Shown here one piece after another: positions 15,871 to 23,178 of a stretch of 64,000 nucleotides of DNA. Source of the stretch: an uncultured bacterium (GTDB taxonomy: Bacteria; Bacillota; Clostridia; Oscillospirales; Ruminococcaceae); NCBI GenBank assembly GCA_905215965.1, contig CAJMSD010000002.1, positions 124,001 to 188,000 of the forward strand, given 5' to 3'. The position numbers and the translations under genes were made by a program. Within the stretch, counting starts at the first letter, position 1. Each line of letters begins with the position of its first letter. The notes under the pieces are model-generated. The model made no database searches. It had not been told where the DNA came from and saw only the letters and a list, made by a program, of their open reading frames with translations.

Positions 15871-17313
15871 CTATATCTCAGTTGGAGCGATGGTATATGA
15901 CTTCATGCCGCCATGTCCGCCGAATATCTGCCATTTCCCTATACCGAGACGTTGAAACAGTGCTGTTCTCTCGGCAGTGCAAAGCTCCTTGTCGGTATCT
16001 ACTGACGTCATAAGTATTGGTGCATATCGGTTGTACTGTGCCTGCTGAGCGGTCATTTCTTTCATATTTACGAAAATATCACCTGTAAAAGCGAGATGGT
16101 GATCGTAGTCAATAAGAATAGATTCTCCGGCAAGATGTCCGCCTTTACCTTCAAACAGCTCAAAATGCAGTTCTCCGAAATCAAAGAAGCCTGTTTGTTC
16201 TATAAGCTGACTTATTTCCTTTTCATCTCCTACAACGCTCAGTTTTTCGGCTGACACAGCAGTATATGAAGTAAGGACTTTGCAAATTCGTACATACGGC
16301 TTGTGCAGTGGATTCATCTCACGGAATCCGTCCTCGTTGTTACTTTCAAGCCGGAGACACTCCGCTGTTTTAGCGCTTGCATACACAGTATCGAAAATCG
16401 GCAGCAGTCCGCAATGGTCAACGTCCGCATGAGTTATAAAGCATTTCTTTTTAATGCTGTCAAACTCAGGAATCATGTTTCTGAAAACCGACAGCATTTC
16501 TTCTTTATAGCAGGCATAGCCCGTATCGATGAACAGGTATTCGTCACAGCTTTTTATAATTGCCGTATTGCTGCCGCACGGAGGCTCGATAAGGGTTATT
16601 ACTGTATTATCAGTAATATTATGATGAGTTATCCTTGGCGAGAAATTCCTGCCCCTTGAAGTTGCAAGTAACTCTGCAAAACGGCTTATACTGTCAAAAG
16701 TCCGGTAAGGAGATACGCCAGTATCGTCCAGTATTTGCATAGCAAGGTTTGTATTGACTATAAGTTCATTTTTGGATTTGGAGGATATTTCCATCGCAGC
16801 CGAGAGTTCATTAACGAATGTGCTGTAAAAGAAGCTGTTGTCATATATCTTCTCAGCATGATTATATTCGATAACTCTGACACTGCAAAGCTTTTTCGCT
16901 TCTTCTATGAAATCATTAATTTTATCTGAATTATCAACTATAAGTCCCATTTTGAAAAGCTGGTATTCTGTACCGTTTTCCTGTGAGCTTATGTATGAAA
17001 TATTGAAATTATGTGCGCTTATAAGCTCAAGTATCGAAGTAACACTTCCGGGTTCATCCTTAAGCCGGAATTCAAGAAGCATAACACTGCGATTATCCTC
17101 GTCACACTGGAGATAACCAATATCTGTCAACTCTTTGGAAGCTTTTGCAATCTGCTGTGGAGTTCCCTCTGCATCGATAAACAGCATATGGGAATCCACA
17201 GCTTTGTTATAGCTTACTCTCGTGATATTTATACCAAGTGAGGCAAAACATTTGCTTGCCTTTAGAAATGCCCCTATATGATTCGGCATTTTCGTTACGA
17301 AAGTCTTGTTCAT
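15871..17313 (-). CDS. ACT-ACT-metallo-beta-lactamase-fold protein
   Basis: A 480-residue protein. Residues 1-72 and 78-145 look like two ACT domains, small folds that usually bind amino acids (KMPNHIGAFLKASKCFASLGINITRVSYN and LKDEPGSVTSILELISAHNFNISYIS, each with the turn where ligands bind). From about 210 on is an MBL-fold hydrolase: THADVDHCG is the metal motif (HxHxDH with Ala-Asp in place of His), and later GGHLAGES, DYDHHLAFTGD and GGHG supply further ligands. The first codon overlaps the stop of the upstream ligase gene (TAATG), so the two are translationally coupled. A TA-dinucleotide repeat at the stop may have shortened the C-terminus (see findings). Thioesterase or lactonase activity controlled by an amino acid is conceivable but unproven. 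Confidence 0.72.
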   Translation of the reverse strand: MNKTFVTKMPNHIGAFLKASKCFASLGINITRVSYNKAVDSHMLFIDAEGTPQQIAKASKELTDIGYLQCDEDNRSVMLLEFRLKDEPGSVTSILELISAHNFNISYISSQENGTEYQLFKMGLIVDNSDKINDFIEEAKKLCSVRVIEYNHAEKIYDNSFFYSTFVNELSAAMEISSKSKNELIVNTNLAMQILDDTGVSPYRTFDSISRFAELLATSRGRNFSPRITHHNITDNTVITLIEPPCGSNTAIIKSCDEYLFIDTGYACYKEEMLSVFRNMIPEFDSIKKKCFITHADVDHCGLLPIFDTVYASAKTAECLRLESNNEDGFREMNPLHKPYVRICKVLTSYTAVSAEKLSVVGDEKEISQLIEQTGFFDFGELHFELFEGKGGHLAGESILIDYDHHLAFTGDIFVNMKEMTAQQAQYNRYAPILMTSVDTDKELCTAERTALFQRLGIGKWQIFGGHGGMKSYTIAPTEI

Positions 17314-19664
17314 TATTTCTTGTACTTTGCGTTATCCATTTCACGGATAGCAGCACGGCGGATTTTTCCGCTTCCGACAGTCTTGGGCAGCTCCGGAACG
17401 AACTCAACAACTCTCGGATATTTGTAAGGCGCTGTACGCTCCTTGACGTAATCCTTGATCTCTCTAACCAACTCTTCTGATCCTGTCTTATTCTTTGTGA
17501 GAACAATGGTCGCTTTTACTACCTGACCTCTTATCTCGTCCGGAACACCAGTAACAGCACATTCAAGAACATATGGCAGCTCCATGAGCACACTCTCGAT
17601 CTCGAACGGTCCGATACGGTAGCCTGATGACTTGATAACATCATCAACACGGCCCACATACCAGAAATAGCCGTCTTCGTCTACCCATGCGGTATCGCCT
17701 GTGTGGTAGTAACCGTCACGCCATGTCTCGGCTGTGTTTTCATCATCGCCGTAGTAGCAGAGTGCAAGTCCGGGAACACCGTATCCTGTGGCATTTTCGT
17801 CCTTGAGTTTAACACATATCTCTCCTGTTTCACCGACACCTGCGGGAGTACCGTCAGGGAGAAGTACCTGTACATCATACTGCGGATTTGGTTTGCCCAT
17901 GCTGCCGGGCTTGGGTTCCATACCGACAACGTTTGCAATAGTAAGTGTTGTCTCGGTCTGACCGAAGCCTTCCATGAGCTTGATGCCTGTTGCCTTGTAG
18001 AACTGGTGGAACACCTCAGGGTTGAGGGCTTCACCTGCAATGCAGGCATATTTAAGTGAAGAGAGGTCGTACTTGGAAAGGTCTTCCTTGATGAAGAAGC
18101 GATACATAGTGGGAGGTGCGCAGAATGAAGTAACATTGTACTTCTTGAACATCGGAAGTATATCATCTGCGTGGAAACGATCGAAGTCATATACGAATAC
18201 AGCAGATTCGTTCATCCACTGACCGTAAAGCTTGCCCCAGAGAGCCTTGCCCCAGCCTGTATCAGAGATAGTGAAGTGGAGACCGTTCGGGTCTGCATTC
18301 TGCCAGTAACGTGCAGTAACATAGTGACCGAGCGGATACTGATAGCTGTGGAGTACAAGCTTCGGATTGCCTGATGTACCTGAACTGAAGAAGATGAGCA
18401 TCGGGTCAGTACCGCAAGGAGTTTCAGCGGTACGCTCAAAATGAGTGCTGTATGCCGAAAGCTCCTCGTTGAAGTCATGCCATCCATCACGCTGACCGTT
18501 TACGAGTATTTTTGTTTTAAGTGTGGGGGAAACAGCACAAGCCTTATCAACTTCATCTGCGACCTCGCCGTCAGCAGTACAAACGATAGCAGATACTTCA
18601 GCCGAATTGAAGCGATATTCCAGATCGTGTTCCTTGAGCATATTTGAAGCAGGGATAACAAGAGCTCCGATACGATGAAGTGCGATTATTGAGAACCAGA
18701 ACTGATAGTGGCGTTTAAGGATAAGCATAACTCTGTCACCTTTTTTTATGCCTAGTGACTTGAAGTAGTTGGCAGTCTGGCAGGAATACTTCTTGATGTC
18801 CTTGAAAGTGAACGTTCTCTCATTATGATCAACGTCAACATAGATCATAGCAGTTTTATCAGGACATTTTTCTGCCATTGCATCAACGATATCGTATGCA
18901 AAGTTGAACTTATCCTCATTTACGAACTGAACGCCGCTGAGGATTCCGTTCTCATCAGTCTCGCATTTGACAAACTTTTCTGAGACCGGATTCAGTAGAC
19001 CTGCTTTATCAACATTTGTAAGATGATGTTCAGCAATATGCTCGCGGAATTCGGTCATTCCTGTTGTACCGCGCGGAGCCATAACGAAAGCGTAGATCTC
19101 ACAGTCCTCACCACCGAGAGCGACTTCATCATGCGGCATGGAGCTGTCGTAATAGATACAGTCTCCCTCGTGGAGTATCTCTGTATGTGAACCAACTGTC
19201 ATGCGTACAGTACCCTTTAAAACTATATCCATTTCCTGTCCGGCGTGGCTTGCCATGTGCAGTGGCTGTGAAAGAGCTTCCTCTGAATATGGAATAACTA
19301 CATGGAAGGGTTCAACGATCTTGTTTTTGAATTTTGATGCAAGGCGGTTGTAGGCAAAGCCCTTTCTGCGAACGATAGGCAAGCCCTCGCCCTTGCGGGT
19401 AACTGTGTATCCGCTGAGTTCAGGGCTGCTTCCTTCCATAAGGTCGGTGATGTCGACATTAAAGGTGTTAGCACATTTGTAGATGAACGTGAAACTGAAA
19501 TCCTGTTCACCTGATTCGTATTTTTTGTAGTCTTCAACGGAGTATCCTGTATTTACAGCCATTTCTTCGACTGAAATACCAAGATCTTCACGCAGATTTG
19601 AAATACGCTCTGCGACCTCTCTGATTCTTACTTCTGCATTCTGTAATTCCGTCATTTTACTCAT
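17313..19664 (-). CDS. XRE-cupin-acyl-CoA ligase triple fusion
   Basis: A 783-residue protein with three parts. Residues 10-70 are an XRE-type helix-turn-helix (ISVEEMAVNTGYSVEDYKKYESGEQ). Residues 110-200 are a cupin barrel (SHAGQEMDIVLKGTV, EGDCIYYDSSMPHDEVAL), so this half equals a whole XRE-cupin regulator. From about 270 on is an AMP-forming ligase: FFSSGTSGNPK near 450, GQTETT, GYYHTGDTA, GRVDDVIKSSGYRIGPFEIE and GSGKIRR with the catalytic Lys. It resembles acetyl- or medium-chain-type acid-CoA ligases. Start ATG 19664, with AAAGGAGAG upstream. A T-box leader and promoter precede it; the ACT-MBL gene follows with a one-base overlap. Whether the HTH still binds DNA is unknown. Confidence 0.82.
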   Translation of the reverse strand: MSKMTELQNAEVRIREVAERISNLREDLGISVEEMAVNTGYSVEDYKKYESGEQDFSFTFIYKCANTFNVDITDLMEGSSPELSGYTVTRKGEGLPIVRRKGFAYNRLASKFKNKIVEPFHVVIPYSEEALSQPLHMASHAGQEMDIVLKGTVRMTVGSHTEILHEGDCIYYDSSMPHDEVALGGEDCEIYAFVMAPRGTTGMTEFREHIAEHHLTNVDKAGLLNPVSEKFVKCETDENGILSGVQFVNEDKFNFAYDIVDAMAEKCPDKTAMIYVDVDHNERTFTFKDIKKYSCQTANYFKSLGIKKGDRVMLILKRHYQFWFSIIALHRIGALVIPASNMLKEHDLEYRFNSAEVSAIVCTADGEVADEVDKACAVSPTLKTKILVNGQRDGWHDFNEELSAYSTHFERTAETPCGTDPMLIFFSSGTSGNPKLVLHSYQYPLGHYVTARYWQNADPNGLHFTISDTGWGKALWGKLYGQWMNESAVFVYDFDRFHADDILPMFKKYNVTSFCAPPTMYRFFIKEDLSKYDLSSLKYACIAGEALNPEVFHQFYKATGIKLMEGFGQTETTLTIANVVGMEPKPGSMGKPNPQYDVQVLLPDGTPAGVGETGEICVKLKDENATGYGVPGLALCYYGDDENTAETWRDGYYHTGDTAWVDEDGYFWYVGRVDDVIKSSGYRIGPFEIESVLMELPYVLECAVTGVPDEIRGQVVKATIVLTKNKTGSEELVREIKDYVKERTAPYKYPRVVEFVPELPKTVGSGKIRRAAIREMDNAKYKK

Positions 19665-19740
19665 AATAATCTCTCCTTTTAAAATTTGATACTGGAAAAT
19701 GAAACGGTCGCAGAAAAATACTGCCGCTGTCTTTACCGCG

Positions 19741-20016
19741 AAAAACAAAAAACTCGTCTCAAAGATAAATACTTTGAGACGAGTATCATAATCAGATTAC
19801 CCGCGGTACCACTCAAATTGTGCCGCTATTGCGTAACACCACTTCAGACTCCAGCAAGTCCTATTCATTAACGCAGAATCACGGGAACGCTTACTGAAAT
19901 CCTTTCAGCATTCCGGCTCAGAAGGGATACATAGCATTGCTTGACACCGACTCACACCGACCGTCGGCTCTCTGCAGACATTGGCAATCCTCTGCTTGTC
20001 TTCCTCATAGCTTATG
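19741..20016 (-). promoter_or_regulatory. T-box leader of the XRE-cupin-ligase operon
   Basis: Minus strand. Stem I has the distal loop GGTCGGTGTGAGTC and AG-bulge region GCAGAGAG; the T-box core TGAGTGGTACCGCGG lies at 19801-19816; the terminator is ACTCGTCTCAAAG / CTTTGAGACGAGT with a T-rich tail (19741-19784). The UGGU bulge again fits a discriminator-A tRNA. The specifier cannot be fixed by eye: AUC, UAU and UGU are in the right area, and UGU (Cys) would clash with the bulge. Confidence 0.9.
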
Positions 20017-20022
20017 TTCAGG

Positions 20023-20051
20023 ATTATATCATACAAAAATCCATTTGTCAA
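20023..20051 (-). promoter_or_regulatory. Promoter of the second T-box transcript
   Basis: Minus strand: TTGACA (20046-20051), 17 nt, TATAAT (20023-20028). Confidence 0.85.
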
Positions 20052-20215
20052 TACCTTTTTCGAAAAATATTTTTTAATTATTGCGAGATTTTGTTTAATC
20101 AAAACACAAAAAGCCCACCACTACGGAGTTAAAATTGTGCTCTGAACCTTATTCCATGACTGAAATTAGATATTTTTAAGTTTTTGAGACTTTTCAAACA
20201 GATATGATTTTATTA

Positions 20216-20244
20216 TTGATAAATAATCCTGTCTATGGTATAAT
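20216..20244 (+). promoter_or_regulatory. Promoter of the MaoC-type gene
   Basis: TTGATA (20216-20221), 17 nt, TATAAT (20239-20244). It is divergent from the T-box ligase promoter about 165 nt away. Confidence 0.8.
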
Positions 20245-20305
20245 ACATATATTTCCAAAAGCAAAATTATAAAGGTCATTTTCTTATATACTCAGGGGGT
20301 ATAAT

Positions 20306-20737
20306 ATGTATTTTGATGAAATGAAACTCGGAATGAGTGTTGAGGTAGCCCCTGCGGTTATATACAAAGATAAAATGCTTGCATTTGCTAAAGAGTACGA
20401 TGATTTGCCGATGCATACAGATGAGGAATATGCAAAGACAACTCACTTCGGTAAACTTATTGCTCCCGGTGTTATGTCATTCATGGCTGTCTGGGCAAAG
20501 TACCTTGAAGTAGATTTTTTTGGTAATGAACTGCTTGCAGGTAAATCAACCAAAATTGAATGGCACAAGCCCGTTTTCGCAGAAGATGTGCTGACAGGAA
20601 AAGCAACTATAACAAACCTCGTTAAGCGTAATGATAAAAATGGAATCGTAGCCGTATCCTTCGATGTTTATAATCAAAAGGGTGAGCTTGTATTGACTAA
20701 TGTTACAGAAGCAATTGTAAAATGCAGGTTACAATAA
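20306..20737 (+). CDS. MaoC-type enoyl-CoA hydratase/dehydratase
   Basis: A 143-residue hot-dog-fold enzyme of the (R)-specific enoyl-CoA hydratase family. The catalytic pattern is present as DDLPMHTDEEYAKTTHFGKLIAPGVM, with Asp and His in the expected D-x5-H spacing followed by GxLIAPG. Family length is normal. A purine-rich site (AGGGGG) precedes the ATG. It is divergent from the acyl-CoA ligase operon, which supports a shared role in acyl-CoA chemistry; the direction of the reaction and chain length are unknown. Confidence 0.8.
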   Translation: MYFDEMKLGMSVEVAPAVIYKDKMLAFAKEYDDLPMHTDEEYAKTTHFGKLIAPGVMSFMAVWAKYLEVDFFGNELLAGKSTKIEWHKPVFAEDVLTGKATITNLVKRNDKNGIVAVSFDVYNQKGELVLTNVTEAIVKCRLQ

Positions 20738-20796
20738 GCGGCATGGAAGGAACTATACCGGCCAGTTGGTTCTCGCATCTTGAAATAGCAATTGAG

Positions 20797-20982
20797 AGGT
20801 TCGAATCCCTCTCTGTCCGCTCTTTTAAAGAAGCCTGTAGAAAACAGTTTTAAATGCATTTTTGCAGATTCGTGTGAAGAAAAAACAGACGTTTTTCACA
20901 CGAATTCACACGAAATTCACACGAAGAAAAGGCGATATAATGTTATGAAAGAAGTCAGCTCCCGTGAGGGAGCTGTTGTTCT
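20797..20982. repeat. Att-like composite repeat, copy 3 (with tRNA-like 3' end)
   Basis: The first 43 bp (20797-20839) are identical to copy 2. The GCCTGTATTTC hairpin is missing, apparently by recombination between the two CCTGTA words that bound it in copy 2. The inverted element is CGTGTGAA (20871-20878); TCACACG words start at 20896, 20906 and 20917. TATAAT (near 20936) and hairpin AGCTCCC-gtga-GGGAGCT (20957-20974) follow as in copy 2. The 60 nt upstream (from 20738) may be the degenerate 5' part of the tRNA. Confidence 0.65.
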
Positions 20983-21020
20983 TGTAAGTAATAAAAATAT
21001 TGTTTCCATGATGACTACTT

Positions 21021-21052
21021 GGAGCTCCGGTTCAAATCCGGCGTGACGGTCA
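21021..21052 (+). other. Second tRNA-like 3' fragment
   Basis: The stretch has CCGG-TTCAAAT-CCGG, a T-arm with its seven-base loop, followed by acceptor-like bases. No complete cloverleaf surrounds it. It differs from the tRNA-like end in repeats 2 and 3, so it may mark another integration scar. Confidence 0.35.
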
Positions 21053-21078
21053 GCATTGAAAAGTGAATATAATGATAT

Positions 21079-21137
21079 GATCCCCCTCATCAGGTAGGAA
21101 GCTGAGATGCTCCTTGCCTGGTGAGGGGGATTTTTTT
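21079..21137 (+). terminator. Long bipartite terminator hairpin
   Basis: ATCCCCCTCATCAGG pairs with CCTGGTGAGGGGGAT, with inner AGGA/TCCT pairs, then seven T. A TATAAT-like box lies 10 nt upstream (about 21068-21073), so a very short RNA consisting of this hairpin is also possible. Confidence 0.75.
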
Positions 21138-21176
21138 GTTTATTCATTCGTTTGGTGCTTCTGTCGGGAATAGCGA

Positions 21177-21548
21177 GTGATACTTGTTACGATCATAAGA
21201 ATCAGATCAAGATCAATAATTGTGAATGTAATCAGGACAGAATACGGAAGCCATCAGTTGCAGCAGGAGCTGATAGACAGAACGGAGAGCAGACAGAACT
21301 ATGACGACCTTGTGGAAGAAATTCTTCTGCTGCGTGAACAGCAGGAGCAGACTAATATGGACGAAGCTGCCAAAGCTGAGCACCGGGACCGTATACAGGC
21401 GCTTTGCAACTTCATTAATTCCCAGCCGCGCACCATCACAAAGTTTGATGGGACGCTGGTGAGGAAGCTGCTGAAGGACGTAAAGGTATGCGATGTCTTT
21501 ATCGAGTTTCGTTTTAAGTCAGGGACGTCGGTTATTATTGAGAAGTGA
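21177..21548 (+). pseudogene. C-terminal fragment of a large serine recombinase or transposon protein
   Basis: The readable part (from about 21235) is a helical coiled segment (QQELIDRTESRQNYDDLVEEILLLREQQ) ending in a beta-rich tail with ITKFDGTLVRKLLKDVKV and FRFKSGTSVIIE. This is how the C-terminal part of large serine recombinases usually reads (compare 58381-58494 and 60940-61075 in this window). No catalytic or zinc-ribbon region remains and no convincing start exists, so it is a relic. Confidence 0.65.
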
Positions 21549-21564
21549 TTAGATATGAGGAATT

Positions 21565-21590
21565 CCCGCATCAGGTGATGCGGGTTTTTT
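21565..21590 (+). terminator. Terminator after the recombinase fragment
   Basis: CCCGCATCA-gg-TGATGCGGG followed by six T. It insulates pdxS from upstream transcription. Confidence 0.85.
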
Positions 21591-21604
21591 ATAATTTGAC
21601 TTTT

Positions 21605-21668
21605 TCAACTGGTACGATAAAATAAACGGAAACTGGATATATCCAAATCAGAAACTAACTGCTATAAT
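21605..21668 (+). promoter_or_regulatory. pdxST promoter region
   Basis: TATAAT at 21663-21668 has no good -35 box 17 nt upstream, as expected for an activator-dependent promoter. A second possible promoter is TTGACT-16-TAAAAT further upstream. PdxR proteins activate pdxST in relatives and bind repeats here, but I could not define the sites. Confidence 0.5.
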
Positions 21669-21698
21669 GATAAAAAACACGAAAGTGAGGAAATTATC

Positions 21699-22571
21699 AT
21701 GGAAGACAGATATCAATTAAACAAGGAACTGGCACAAATGCTCAAGGGCGGAGTTATTATGGACGTTACAACACCAGAACAGGCTGTCATTGCGCAGGAA
21801 GCAGGTGCATGTGCAGTCATGGCACTTGAACGGATACCGGCTGACATCAGAGCCGCTGGCGGAGTATCAAGAATGAGCGATCCTGCTATGATCCGTTCGA
21901 TTCAGGAAGCTGTTACGATTCCCGTTATGGCAAAATGCCGTATTGGTCACTTTGTGGAAGCGCAGATACTTGAAGCAATAGAGATCGACTATATCGACGA
22001 GAGCGAAGTCCTTTCTCCTGCCGACGATGTTTACCACGTTGATAAGCGGCAGTTCAAAGTACCGTTCGTCTGCGGTGCGAGAGATCTCGGAGAAGCTCTG
22101 CGCCGTATTGCCGAGGGTGCTTCGATGATACGCACTAAGGGTGAACCGGGCACGGGCGATATCGTGCAGGCCGTCAGACATATGAGAATGATGAATTCGC
22201 AGATACGCCACGCAGTATCTCTCAATGAGGATGAACTGTATGAAGAAGCAAAGAAGCTGCAGGTGCCGTATGATCTGCTGAAACAAGTCCATGACAGCGG
22301 CAGGCTTCCCGTTGTTAATTTTGCGGCAGGCGGCGTGGCAACTCCTGCTGATGCAGCCCTTATGATGCAGATCGGAGCAGAGGGCGTGTTCGTCGGTTCG
22401 GGTATATTCAAATCAGGCGATCCCGTAAAACGTGCTTCAGCAATCGTTCAGGCTGTGACCAACTATACAGACGCAAAATTGATAGCAGAGCTTTCATCAG
22501 GACTTGGCGAAGCAATGGTCGGCATCAATGAACAGGAAATAAAGCTCATCATGGAAGAAAGGGGCAAATAA
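21699..22571 (+). CDS. pdxS: Pyridoxal 5'-phosphate synthase, lyase subunit
   Basis: PdxS builds PLP from ribose 5-phosphate, glyceraldehyde 3-phosphate and ammonia delivered by PdxT, as a dodecamer. At 290 residues it is full length and close to consensus: GGVIMDV with the first catalytic Asp, ACAVMALERIPADIR, MAKCRIGHFVEAQ, and RTKGEPGTGDIVQAVRHMR with the second active-site Lys region and phosphate loop. GAGG precedes the ATG. Its stop overlaps the start of pdxT (TAATG), giving coupled translation in a 1:1 complex. Confidence 0.96.
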   Translation: MEDRYQLNKELAQMLKGGVIMDVTTPEQAVIAQEAGACAVMALERIPADIRAAGGVSRMSDPAMIRSIQEAVTIPVMAKCRIGHFVEAQILEAIEIDYIDESEVLSPADDVYHVDKRQFKVPFVCGARDLGEALRRIAEGASMIRTKGEPGTGDIVQAVRHMRMMNSQIRHAVSLNEDELYEEAKKLQVPYDLLKQVHDSGRLPVVNFAAGGVATPADAALMMQIGAEGVFVGSGIFKSGDPVKRASAIVQAVTNYTDAKLIAELSSGLGEAMVGINEQEIKLIMEERGK

Positions 22572-23137
22572 TGCGTATCGGTGTTCTTGCCCTTCAGGGA
22601 GCATTTGCAGAGCATATATCCAAGCTGAAACAGATAAATGTTGAAGCATTTGAGATCCGTCAGCTAAAAGACCTAAGCGGACATTTTGACGGTCTGATTC
22701 TCCCCGGCGGTGAAAGTACAGCTATGCGAAAGCTGTTAGGTGATCTCTCTCTGTATGAACCGCTGAAAGAAATAATACAGAATGGCTTGCCTGTTTTCGG
22801 GACCTGCGCCGGTATGATATTGCTTGCCAAAGAAATAGAGGGAGAGGAACCTTGCTTCGGAACGCTCGATATAACCGTAAAACGGAACGCTTACGGCAGA
22901 CAGCTCGGCAGTTTTCGCTGTGTTGATGAGTTTGCAGGAAAAGAAATTGAAATGCCGTTTATCCGTGCGCCCTATGCAGAACGTGTTGGAGAGGGTGTGA
23001 ACGTGCTTTCCAGAATCAAAGGAAAAATAGTTGCTGTACAGCAGGATAATCAGCTTGCGACAGCCTTTCACCCTGAACTTACCAATGATACGTCTGTATA
23101 CGAATATTTCATCAAAATGGTTGAAAACCGCCGGTAA
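22571..23137 (+). CDS. pdxT: Pyridoxal 5'-phosphate synthase, glutaminase subunit
   Basis: PdxT hydrolyses glutamine and channels ammonia to PdxS. The 188-residue class I amidotransferase has the oxyanion stretch LILPGGEST near residue 47, the nucleophile Cys in VFGTCAGMILLA near 79, and the His-Glu pair in TAFHPELT near 170. It is immediately downstream of and coupled with pdxS. Confidence 0.95.
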   Translation: MRIGVLALQGAFAEHISKLKQINVEAFEIRQLKDLSGHFDGLILPGGESTAMRKLLGDLSLYEPLKEIIQNGLPVFGTCAGMILLAKEIEGEEPCFGTLDITVKRNAYGRQLGSFRCVDEFAGKEIEMPFIRAPYAERVGEGVNVLSRIKGKIVAVQQDNQLATAFHPELTNDTSVYEYFIKMVENRR

Positions 23138-23178
23138 AAGTAGTATAATCAAGAAAAAGATACAAAGGGGTGCAGAGA

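Noticed and set aside
16303..16659. A 118-codon plus-strand frame opposite the ACT-MBL gene
   Set aside because: It is a shadow of a gene with clear domains; no promoter or ribosome binding site.
19741..20016. Cysteine (UGU/UGC) as specifier of the second T-box
   Set aside because: The tRNA-binding bulge UGGU requires discriminator A, whereas tRNA-Cys has U; the codon assignment was left open.
20738..20820. A complete tRNA gene before repeat copy 3
   Set aside because: The 5' acceptor bases pair for only four positions and the T-stem is mismatched, so only the 3' end is tRNA-like.
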